Below, piece after piece: positions 29,251 to 36,481 of a stretch of DNA of 64,000 nt. Within the stretch, counting starts at the first letter, position 1; every line of letters begins with the position of its first letter. The position numbers were made by a program, and so were the translations under genes. The notes beneath the pieces are model-generated. The model ran no database searches. It had not been told where the DNA came from and worked only from the letters and a program-made list of their open reading frames with translations. This DNA is from JADJOM01 sp963825065 (GTDB taxonomy: Bacteria; Gemmatimonadota; Gemmatimonadetes; Gemmatimonadales; GWC2-71-9), in NCBI GenBank assembly GCA_963825065.1, contig CAWGRU010000008.1:1-64000 (forward strand), in the 5' to 3' direction.

Positions 29251-30018
29251 ATGACTCCCCTGCACCCCTCCCTCGACCCCGAGTGTTTTGACGAACCGTC
29301 CGCCCGTGATGAGCGGTTCACGATCGTCGATCTGTGGGACGAATGCGCCAAGTTCCCCGACGGCGACCCGCAGAAGAAGCAGGAGTTCATGCACCGCCAG
29401 ATGAACGAGGAGATCGCCGTCCTCGAGAACGCCGCGCGCAGCCTGGCGGAATTCCCGGATCTCGACTGGGAGCTGCGCATGTGGCTGGCCCGCCAGGCCG
29501 CCGACGAGGCGCGGCACGGCAACAACTACCGCCGCCTCTTCCTCAGCCGCGGCGGCCGCATCGGCCAATATCCGGTGCTGAGCTTCCAGTACCGGATCCT
29601 CGGCAAGGTCCGCGACATCGTCGGCCGCCTGGCGGTGCAGAACCGGACCTTCGAAGCCGACGGGCTGGACGCGGTGACCCACGCCATCACCGAGGCGCGC
29701 GCCGAAGGCGATCACGACCTCGCGGCGATGTACGACGCCCAGCAGGCCGACGAAGTGGTTCACATCCGCTTCGCCAACGAGTGGATCAAGCGGCTCGTCG
29801 CCAATAACCCGGCGGCCCTGCTGGGCATGGGCCGGGCCGTGTCGCTGGCGGCGAAAGGGTTCAAGCAGGTCTTCCAGCCCGGCGGCGGTACCCGGGTGTC
29901 CAAGTACGGCGTGGCCGAGGATCTGCGGGCTCAGGCCGGCTTCAGCAACGATGAAATTTCCGTGGCCCGCGACATCAGCGAAGCGCGGCGCGAACGGGTC
30001 CGCCGCGGCGGGGTGTGA
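29251..30018 (+). CDS. Ferritin-like diiron protein 3 of 3 (DUF455-like), intact
   Basis: 255 residues, unbroken. Ligand-type residues are FMHRQMNEEIAVLENAA (Glu), LARQAADEARHGNNYRR (ExxH), AVQNRTFEADGLDA (Glu) and AQQADEVVHIRFANEW (ExxH). All four helices of a ferritin-like diiron site are present. Only 7 bp separate it from the gene before, and its stop overlaps the GTG of the peptidase gene (30015-30018). DUF455 proteins are uncharacterised ferritin-like proteins, and three in a row next to a PqqD protein and a small peptide is not an arrangement I know. It lacks a signal peptide, so it acts in the cytoplasm. Confidence 0.85.
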   Translation: MTPLHPSLDPECFDEPSARDERFTIVDLWDECAKFPDGDPQKKQEFMHRQMNEEIAVLENAARSLAEFPDLDWELRMWLARQAADEARHGNNYRRLFLSRGGRIGQYPVLSFQYRILGKVRDIVGRLAVQNRTFEADGLDAVTHAITEARAEGDHDLAAMYDAQQADEVVHIRFANEWIKRLVANNPAALLGMGRAVSLAAKGFKQVFQPGGGTRVSKYGVAEDLRAQAGFSNDEISVARDISEARRERVRRGGV

Positions 30019-30612
30019 GCGGACCGGCCGACAGCGGCGATCCCGTCCGAGGTTGCTTCGCTGCTCCGGATGCTGCGCCGGACGGCGGCCGAGATCGAGT
30101 GTGTGGTCCAGGGCGGCAGCATGGGAACCGCCATCCCCGATGGCGCCTCGGTGCGCATCCGGCTCGACGGCGGGGTGAGCGCACAGCCAGAGGACGCGGT
30201 CGCGGTCCTGCTCGGCGGCGACACCTTCACCGTGCATCGCCTGATCAGACGCGGACACTCCCCCCAGGCGCTCGGCTTCGTCATCACCCACGGCGACGGC
30301 AACCTCTTCTGCGATGCCCCCCACCCCGAAGGGGAGCTGCTCGGTACGGTGGTCGCGATCCGGCCAGTCGGCCAGACCGAGTGGGGCCCGGTGCCGCCCG
30401 GTGCGCGCCATGGACTGCTGCGGCATACCGTGACGCCGGCATTCGAGCGACTGATGGGCGCGGCCTTCGAAGTGAGTCCTCGCCTCGCCACGGCCCTCAA
30501 GAATGCCCTGGTGCTGACCCTGACGCCGCTCTTCTGGCTCCGTCCCTACGAAGCCGGCCGCAGCCGCTCGACCTCGCGGCTGGTCGGCTCCCACCCCGTC
30601 GCGCCGAGGTGA
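30015..30612 (+). CDS. S24/S26-family signal peptidase-like protein, Ser/His type
   Basis: About 198 residues from GTG 30015 with one indel near 30050; the rest is open from ATG 30070. The motif CVVQGGSMGTAIPDGASVRI has the catalytic Ser of S26 peptidases (G-x-SM). FTVHRLIRRG follows, with His where bacterial enzymes have Lys, then FVITHGDGNLFCDAPHPEGE, the GDxNxxxD block. This is the archaeal/ER-type arrangement. A C-terminal hydrophobic stretch (ALVLTLTPLFWL) may be a membrane anchor. In a peptide operon the natural role is leader removal or release of the product. Its start overlaps ferritin-like gene 3 and its stop overlaps the next gene (GTGA). Confidence 0.7.
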
Positions 30613-31867
30613 CGGCAGCGCCGCACCTCGACCGCGACCCCTCGGGCTCTGCTGCTCGAGTTGCTCGGAATGCCGCGCCTCTCCGACGACGACCTGCGGG
30701 CTCGGGCCGCACAGGCCGACTGGCAAGGTCACGCTGAAGATCGCGGGCGCCGCGCTGCAACCGATGCTCGCCTACCGACTCGCGGAACGGCGCGTCGACG
30801 CACCAGGCTGGGTCCGGGTGCGCTGCAGCAGGCTCGCCAGGTGAGCGCCGCGACGACTCGCCGGCGCCGGGCCGAGACTCGGCGCGCTCTGGATGCGCTG
30901 GAGCGCGCCGGCATACCGGTGATCGTGCTCAAGGGATTCGCCCTCGCCCACCTGGTCTACCCGTCGCCCGAGACCCGGATGATGGGCGACGTGGATCTCT
31001 GGCTCCACGTCGGACACCTGGACCCCGGCGATCGCCGCGCTCGAGCCGCTCGGGTGGCGGATGCCCTGGTGGCGCGACACGCGCGAGCCCGATCGGCCCG
31101 GAGGCGAGGTGGGGCTGCTGCTGCGATCGGCCTCGCTGATCATCGAACTCCATCGCGAGCCGGGATCGCTGGTCGAGACCATCCCGCAGATTCGCTGGAG
31201 ATTTCTGGTCGCGTCGGGTGCGGTCAATCTCGGCGGGGTGCCGGCCTGGACCCTGCCGCCCGAAGAGACCCTCATCCACCTCGCGCTCCACCTCGCCGCC
31301 CATCACCGGTTCATCGACGCGATCCCCCGGCTGCTCGACCTGACCCTGGTGGTCCGGACCTACGGTTCCGGCATCGACTGGCCGGCCTTCACCAACCGCT
31401 GCGCCACGCTCGGCATCTCCGGCTGGGTCGCGACCGCGCTCGGCACCGCCAGGGCGATGCTCGGCGCTCCGATTCCGGATGAGGTGCTCGCCGCCTTCCG
31501 GGTACCGGATCTCGACCAGCTCTGCACCGTCGCATCCGAACACGCGTGGTGGCCGTACCGGCTCGGCGAAGCACCGGGGTCGGTGCTCAGCGCGCCGACC
31601 CCGCTCGCGAGAGCCGCACGGCTGGGACACCGTCTGGTCGAGCTGTTTCGCGAGACCAAAGCGAGCGCGACGGAGCCGGGGCTCGGGCCCCGGCAACTGT
31701 TCCGGCGGCTGCGAGTGACGGCGCAGTTCAGACTGCCAGCCTTCCTGCGCACCGTCTGGCTCAACGTCGCGCGCCCCGCCGAAGGCGAGCGGCTGCGTCG
31801 GCTGAGCGCCGAGAACCAGGCCCTGTTCGAGGCCATGCGGAGGCAATCACCTGGCGTCCCTCGCTAA
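30609..31867 (+). CDS. Nucleotidyltransferase-fold protein (NTP_transf_5 type)
   Basis: About 419 residues from GTG 30609, overlapping the peptidase stop. At least three indels fall in the first 450 bases, and 31061-31867 is clean. The core is ALERAGIPVIVLKGFALAHL, then YPSPETRMMGDVDLWL, matching the LKG...Y...R-x-x-GDxDL signature with two metal-binding Asp. The rest is helical with HLALHLAAHHRFIDAIPRLL (H-L-x-x-H...DxxRL), typical of the family. These proteins are recurrent in lasso and related RiPP clusters but their reaction is unknown. Transfer of a nucleotide to the peptide or to a partner protein is one possibility. Confidence 0.75.
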
Positions 31868-32480
31868 GGTCGCACTCTTCCTGCTGTGCGTTGCACTGGC
31901 CATTTCGGCGGGGCGGCGGGGCCAGGCTGCGACCCAACGCCGCACCCGGGTCTCGCGCCTGCTGCTCTTCGCCACGGCGACCAGCCTGTTGATCGGCATC
32001 ACCGGACGCGAGGCGTGGCCCTTCTCTTCATGGCCGATGGACAACGCGCTCATCCCCCGCGACTTCCGTTACCTGGCACCGGTGGCCGTGGACCCGACCG
32101 GGCGGGAATTCCCCATCGACCCTCGCGCCTTCGAACCGCTCCCCTGGGTGGACCTGAGCACCTGGCTGAACCGCCAGGGCGGCGTCGACCCCGCCCTCGA
32201 AGCCGACGTCGGTCCATTCCTGCTGACCCTGGTGCGGCAGGCAAGGCAGCGCGCCGCCGCCGGCCTCGACGTGGGCAGCTACCGACGCCGGCTGGGTATC
32301 CTGGCCGCGCCGAACACCCAGCTCTCGCCGGACCGGTGGGTGGCCCACGCACCGATCCTGCCCGACAGCATCGCCCAGCTGCGCGTGTACGAGTACCGCA
32401 CCGATCTCGATGCGCCCGCCCGCACGGCCGGTGAGCAGACTCGCCGAGTGGTCTTCGAATTCCCACGGCGACCGGAATGA
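31850..32480 (+). CDS. Small membrane-anchored partner of HTTM protein, copy 2
   Basis: The frame reads LASLAKVALFLLCVALAISA, a charged loop, then LLLFATATSLLIGITG, giving two membrane helices, and an outer domain GREAWPFSSWPMDNALIPRD, DFRYLAPVAVDPTGREFPID and LRVYEYRTD. No ATG or GTG stands at the right place. A CTG near 31850 or a missed indel must be assumed, and the part from 31989 is clean. It ends with ATGA overlapping the HTTM gene. The layout is the same as copy 1 at 21023-21695. Confidence 0.58.
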
Positions 32481-33424
32481 CCGCCGCCGATCGCTGGCGC
32501 GGCGGGGCCGCAGCGCTGGCCCGGATCTGGAACCGCTTCTGGTTCGCCGATGGTGACCCGCGCAATCTCGCCGCCGCCCGGATCCTGGTGGCGGTTCACG
32601 CGCTCTGGATTCTCCTGTCGCGCGATATCCCCGCCCTGAGTCAGCTCCCCCGAGCCTTCTGGTCGGCGCCCCGGCAGGTGGTGGCGCTGCGCTTTCTGCT
32701 GTTTCCCGGCGTGGCCGGAGTGGAGCGATGGGTGGAGAGTGCGGCGGTGGTGGCGCTGCTGTTGGTGGGCCTCGGCGTTGCGGTGCGTTATGCGGCGATC
32801 GTCGCCGCGCTGGCCATCTATCACCTGGGGCCGCTGCAGACCCTGCTCGCCACCCCGGATCCGATCAATCGTGGATTCACCATCGACATCCTGTGCCTCG
32901 TGGTGCTCGCCGCCGCGCCCTGCGCCGATCGCTGGTCACTGACGGCGGGCGGGAAGACGCCCGCCGAGCCGTGGGAGCATGGCTGGCCGATGCGCCTGAT
33001 GTGGTTGTTCGTCGCGGAGATCTACCTGTTTGGCGCGGTGGGCAAGCTCCGGGTGAGCGGGCTCGACTGGTTCACCGGCGACAACCTCCGGCGGAACCTC
33101 ATTCTGTATCTGCACCTGCATCCCGGATTCTCCGACCCCTTCACCGGCGCGCTCGCTTCCCGTCCGCTACTCCTGCAGGCGGGGGCGTTGGGTGTCCTGC
33201 TGCTGGAGAGTGGGTTCATACTGGCGATTGGCTCCCGACCCGCCCGGCGGGTACTGGTGCCCACGGCCCTGCTGATGCACCTGTCCATCCTGCGGACCAT
33301 GCGCATCGTGTTCGCCAACATCGCCCACCTCGGCCTGTTCGTGAACTGGGGCTGGCTCGCCGACCGCCTCACCGGTGGCGCAGCGGTTCAATCGACGGAC
33401 CCACCTCCTCCCGCCGCGGAATGA
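32477..33424 (+). CDS. HTTM-domain polytopic membrane protein, copy 2, intact
   Basis: 315 residues, unbroken. It starts MTAADRWRGGAAALARIWNR, then FWFADGDPRNLAAARILVAV and HALWILLSRD, followed by six or more hydrophobic helices. The hallmark is LFVAEIYLFGAVGKLRVSG, then DWFTGDNLRRNLILY. The E-x-Y-x-x-x-x-x-x-K element is the conserved part of HTTM proteins. It lacks the C-terminal soluble domain of gamma-carboxylases. It is the last gene of the plus-strand operon, coupled to its small partner by ATGA. A membrane-bound modification or export step is plausible but unproved. Confidence 0.85.
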   Translation: MTAADRWRGGAAALARIWNRFWFADGDPRNLAAARILVAVHALWILLSRDIPALSQLPRAFWSAPRQVVALRFLLFPGVAGVERWVESAAVVALLLVGLGVAVRYAAIVAALAIYHLGPLQTLLATPDPINRGFTIDILCLVVLAAAPCADRWSLTAGGKTPAEPWEHGWPMRLMWLFVAEIYLFGAVGKLRVSGLDWFTGDNLRRNLILYLHLHPGFSDPFTGALASRPLLLQAGALGVLLLESGFILAIGSRPARRVLVPTALLMHLSILRTMRIVFANIAHLGLFVNWGWLADRLTGGAAVQSTDPPPPAAE

Positions 33425-33520
33425 GTACCTTCCCCGGACGATGTCCGACGGACGGTACTCCTGCCGGCGCGGCTGACATGGTCGTTGGAGGGCACTTCGA
33501 GGATCGATCCGGGAGAGGAC

Positions 33521-33775
33521 ATGGCCGACAAGTTCACCGTCGGCGACTGCGTCCGGGTTCCTGACGGGCGACTGGGCCGCCTTCGTGCCCGGGTGAGTGC
33601 CGGGTGGCGGGTACGTGTCCGTCGGGTGTCCGGGTCGGGCAATCAGTTCCTGGTGCTATCCCCCGACCAGCTGCGGCGGGTATCGCCGCCGAAGGGCTGG
33701 ATGACTCCCGCTGGATATCGTCGCTACCTGAAGGCGACGCTCGCCAAGCGTCGGGCCCGGTCGCGCGTTCGGTAG
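33521..33775 (+). CDS. Small basic protein of unknown function
   Basis: 84 residues from ATG 33521, with GGAGAGG six bases before it. The N-terminal half (DKFTVGDCVRVPDGRLGRLR) looks like a small SH3-like/KOW beta-barrel, as in proteins beginning GDxVRVPDGRxGxV. The C-terminal half is strongly basic (YRRYLKATLAKRRARSRVR) and could bind nucleic acid. It follows the HTTM gene by about 100 bp and may have its own promoter. No family is recognised. Confidence 0.5.
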   Translation: MADKFTVGDCVRVPDGRLGRLRARVSAGWRVRVRRVSGSGNQFLVLSPDQLRRVSPPKGWMTPAGYRRYLKATLAKRRARSRVR

Positions 33776-33824
33776 CACGCTGCGGCCCGAGAGCGCCGTC
33801 TGGCGAGCCGAGGCCACCACGCGG

Positions 33825-34345
33825 TCAGGCATCCAGTGGCGTGGCCAGCGCCGTCGCCCACGGCGCCTCGAGGCCGAGCTCGACCACCTTTCTCTCCAGC
33901 AGGGGCCGGTCAATCCTGCCGCGCTCACCCGGAGCATCCAGGCGATGTCTCGCAGGTGTTCGGCGAGCCACCCTGCTGAAGAATCGAGCTTGCGGACGAT
34001 CACGTACTCGGGCGGCGCCACGAAGATCGTCTCGCCCGCGACCCGCACTTCGCATCGGGTCGGCCCAACGCCCAGGCGTGCAGACGGATCGTCGCCCGGC
34101 AGATAGATGTCGGCCCGCAGCGTCGCTCTCCAGGTGCAGGATGTTGAAGTGCCCATGCCGTCGGCCGGGCGGCTTCCTCCGCGATCATGGTTTCTATTGG
34201 CGGCACGTAGAACTCCGACGCGGGAAATGCACCGGCACCAACCGGCCGGCGTCCCGCGCCCCGAAGCCAATCGACCAGGTCGACGTCGCGGGTCAACCGA
34301 GGCTCTCCATAGATCACCGACGCGACACGCCCCCGTCACCAGGTA
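33825..34345 (-). CDS. Nucleotidyltransferase-like protein (AbiEii/DUF6036 type, frameshifted)
   Basis: About 170 codon-equivalents over three frames. Visible are VIYGEPRLTRDVDLVDWL, with the G-x-x-R-x-T-x-DxD catalytic pattern, FPASEFYVPPIETMIAEEAA, then ADIYLPGDDPSARLGVGPTR and AGETIFVAPPEYVIVRKLDF (P-E-x-x-I-x-x-K). The end reads LRDIAWMLRVSGE and VVELGLEAPWATA. The fold is shared with the toxin part of AbiE-type systems and with many orphan genes. The start lies near the end of the small gene at 34400-34592, which is typical of such pairs. Because so many indels occur here I cannot say whether it is intact. Confidence 0.5.
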
Positions 34346-34399
34346 CGCGAATCCGGCGCGCCCGATCGGTCTGACGAAGAGTGGGACGAGCTAGGCAGG

Positions 34400-34592
34400 T
34401 CACGCGGAACATCTGCGGACGGCGAGCAGTGCGCTCTCGGGGGAGAGTGCGGGGAGCGCGCGATCAACTCCCGCTTCGACGAGGGACCACGCCAGCCGCC
34501 ACAGCGACTGCATGACCGCGAGCTTCTGTCCGGGCGTCATCGCCCGGTAGCCCTGCGATCTGCATCTCCAGGATGTGCTCAGGCACCGTCAT
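34400..34592 (-). CDS. Small helical partner of the nucleotidyltransferase-like gene
   Basis: About 64 residues from ATG 34592 (MTVPEHILEMQIAG), then after one indel YRAMTPGQKLAVMQSLWRLA, WSLVEAGVDRALPALSP and LLAVRRLF. Small proteins of this form (xMTPxxKLxxxxxLWxxA...GxR...PxLSPxxxxxxVRRLF) commonly stand just before an orphan nucleotidyltransferase gene, as here. The function is not known. It might be an antitoxin-like partner. Confidence 0.42.
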
Positions 34593-34597
34593 CGCGT

Positions 34598-35659
34598 CTA
34601 GTAGTCCAGCGGCAGCCCCACCGTCCGCCCGTCCCGCGCCGAGAGGTAGATCCCGATCAGCAGCTCGAGGGAGCGGAGCCCCTCCCGGCCATCGGTCTCC
34701 GGCAGCGCCTCGCCCCGGAGCGCGCGGATCACGTTGTCGTAGTAGAGCGGGTGTCCGAAGCCGTACACCGAGCTGGTCTCGTAGCTCGCCGTGCGCACCA
34801 GCTCGTCGTCCGGGTCCGGCTCGGCAAACTCCCACTTCTGGATCTCGTTCACCGCCACCCCGCCCAGCCGCACCGTGCCATGCTCGCCGATCACGGTGAG
34901 CGAGCCCTCGAAGTTCTGCTTGTGAGTGAGCATGGTGACATTCACCGAACCCAGCGCCCCGCTCCGCCAGCGGATGTTGGCGACGCCGGTGTCCTCCACC
35001 TCGATGTGCCGCTCCAGTGTCGCGGTAAAGGCGTGCACGCTCTCCACCGGGCCGATCAGCCAGTCGAGCAGGTCCACGTAGTGGCTCGCCTGGTTCATGA
35101 AGGCGCCGCCGTCGAATTCCCAGGTGCCCCGCCACGCCGCGCTGTCGTAGTACTCCTGCGGCCGGTTCCAGAAGACGTTCACCGTCACCATGTAGATCCG
35201 GCCGAAGCGCCGCCGGTCGATCGCCCGCTTGAGCAGCCTGACGGTCGCGTTCAGGCGGTTCTGCTTCACCACGAACAGCTGCACGCCCGCCTTGTCGCAC
35301 GCCGCCACCATCGCCTTGCCATCGTGCCACCGCGTCGCCATCGGCTTCTCGGTGACCACATGCCGGCCCGCCTCCGCCGCCTGGATGGCCTGCGCCGCAT
35401 GGATCCCGCTCGGCGCCGCCAGCACGATCACGTCGGCGTTGGACTGGGCGAGCAGCGCCTCGAGCGAGCTGAACCCCGGGACGCCGGTCCGGGCCATCGC
35501 CCTGGTGAGCGCATCCGGGTTGTTGTCGCAGACCGCCACCAGCTCGGCCCGCTCGTGATGCTTCTCGAATGCCTCGAAGTGCTTGCCGGCGATCCGCCCG
35601 CAGCCCACGAGGGCGAAGCGGATGCGGCGATTGGAGATAGGGATCGGGGAGAGGGGCAT
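34598..35659 (-). CDS. Gfo/Idh/MocA oxidoreductase, WbpB/WlbA-like
   Basis: 353 residues, start ATG 35659 (MPLSPIPISNRRIRFALVGC). The Rossmann motif is ALVGCGRIAGKHFEAF and the sugar-binding motif is HVVTEKPMATRW. FVVKQNRLNATVRLLKRAID, then YMVTVNVFWNRPQEYYDSAA and GGAFMNQASHYVDLLDWLIG, are close to WbpB/WlbA, the UDP-N-acetyl-glucosaminuronate 3-dehydrogenase. That enzyme oxidises C3 of UDP-GlcNAcA with NAD before transamination to a 2,3-diamino sugar acid. The WbpA-like 6-dehydrogenase that would make its substrate is encoded 0.8 kb upstream on the same strand. The aminotransferase and acetyltransferase are not in the window. Confidence 0.9.
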   Translation of the reverse strand: MPLSPIPISNRRIRFALVGCGRIAGKHFEAFEKHHERAELVAVCDNNPDALTRAMARTGVPGFSSLEALLAQSNADVIVLAAPSGIHAAQAIQAAEAGRHVVTEKPMATRWHDGKAMVAACDKAGVQLFVVKQNRLNATVRLLKRAIDRRRFGRIYMVTVNVFWNRPQEYYDSAAWRGTWEFDGGAFMNQASHYVDLLDWLIGPVESVHAFTATLERHIEVEDTGVANIRWRSGALGSVNVTMLTHKQNFEGSLTVIGEHGTVRLGGVAVNEIQKWEFAEPDPDDELVRTASYETSSVYGFGHPLYYDNVIRALRGEALPETDGREGLRSLELLIGIYLSARDGRTVGLPLDY

Positions 35660-35879
35660 GGGGTGGAGTATACGGGGAAGAGGGAATGGGGAAAAGGGAA
35701 ACGGCTCCAGCCCAGACCGGAGGCAGTTGCTCGCCCCGATAGGGGGGCTCCACACTGGCGGCAGCACCCGCTCGTGGCTTGGGCTCCCCTGCAGCAGTGG
35801 GCGACTCGTCCCCTCTTCCTCTGGATGCGCCCTGATTGTCTCCGGAGTCGTGGGTATTTCCGTTCGACGCGCGCCGCGA

Positions 35880-36374
35880 TGCTCTGCGGACTAGTCTCGA
35901 ACCCCTCGAGGGGGGCCTTGCACTCCTTGGCACGCGTACTCAACTCCTGGAGTCGAGCAGATCACTCGTTGGCACACGCCCCGTCCGACTTGGCACAGCC
36001 TGCACAGGATTTGAGTCGATCCGCAATCGATTTCACCCGGCGCCCAATTCCCTTGGGTCCAGATGCACGCGACTTTGACTCGGCATGCAACCCATTTGGC
36101 GGAGGATGCAGGGTCCTGGAGTGCCCCCGTCCATCTATTCGCGGAGGAGCCACGGGGTTTCAGGGGGTATGCACAGTCCTTGGCTCGCCATGCAAATGCC
36201 TTGAGGCCGGTCCTACACTCCTTCGCTCGGCATGCACAGCCCTCGACGGCGAGTGCAAAGTCCTTGAGCCGGGGTGCACGCTTCTTGAGGGAGGCTGCAC
36301 AGTACTTGGGGCGGGATGCACATTACTTGAGGGCGGATGCAAAGTACTTGAGGCGGTCCCGCAAGCCTCGCTGA
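35880..36374 (+). repeat. Degenerate 21-bp tandem repeat (about 22 units), open in all three plus frames for long stretches
   Basis: The units follow the scheme gcn-nnn-nnn-ttg-gcn-cgn-nat and hold a 21-bp register from about 35902 to 36366. Because 21 is a multiple of 3 the repeat keeps frames open. In the best frame it reads as heptads such as YAQSLAR, HANALRP, AAQYLGR, DAHYLRA and DAKYLRR, with Ala at position 2 and Leu/Phe/Trp at 5. One base shift occurs near 36063. An ORF from ATG 35880 (MLCGLVSNPS) could encode this with one indel, ending at 36374. Whether it is expressed is unknown; there is no good ribosome binding site. The 220 bp between the WbpB-like start and the repeat show no gene. 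Confidence 0.7.
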
Positions 36375-36390
36375 GACATTTCGACACAAA

Positions 36391-36469
36391 GGGCGGACCC
36401 GGAGGTCCGCCCCTACCCGCCCATCGCCCAATCGCCCAATCGCCGAAGGGCGGACCGGGAGGTCCGCCC
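36391..36469. repeat. Pair of REP-like hairpins
   Basis: Two identical stems GGGCGGACC/GGTCCGCCC stand at 36391-36412 (loop CGGA) and 36448-36469 (loop GGGA), separated by CGCCCAATCGCCCAATCGCC-type direct repeats. They lie between the 21-bp repeat and the stop of the WbpA-like gene. Each forms a 9-bp GC stem with a 4-base loop, so they may act as a terminator for that gene or be copies of a dispersed palindromic element. Confidence 0.6.
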
Positions 36470-36481
36470 CGACGCGCCGCC

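Noticed and set aside
17189..30612. A classical lasso-peptide cluster (AsnB-type cyclase, PqqD protein and a small peptide with YxxPxL)
   Set aside because: No transglutaminase-like leader protease is visible. The AsnB has a complete glutaminase domain with Cys2 and is 7 kb away on the other side of unrelated genes. The peptide core has no Gly/Cys/Ser start with an Asp or Glu at position 7-9 for ring closure.
33825..34592. A toxin-antitoxin defence pair
   Set aside because: The nucleotidyltransferase fold and small partner fit, but such orphan pairs are common and have no shown defence role. The frames are too broken to judge.
35880..36374. A CRISPR array
   Set aside because: The 21-bp units are tandem and degenerate, without constant repeats and unique spacers, and no cas gene is near.
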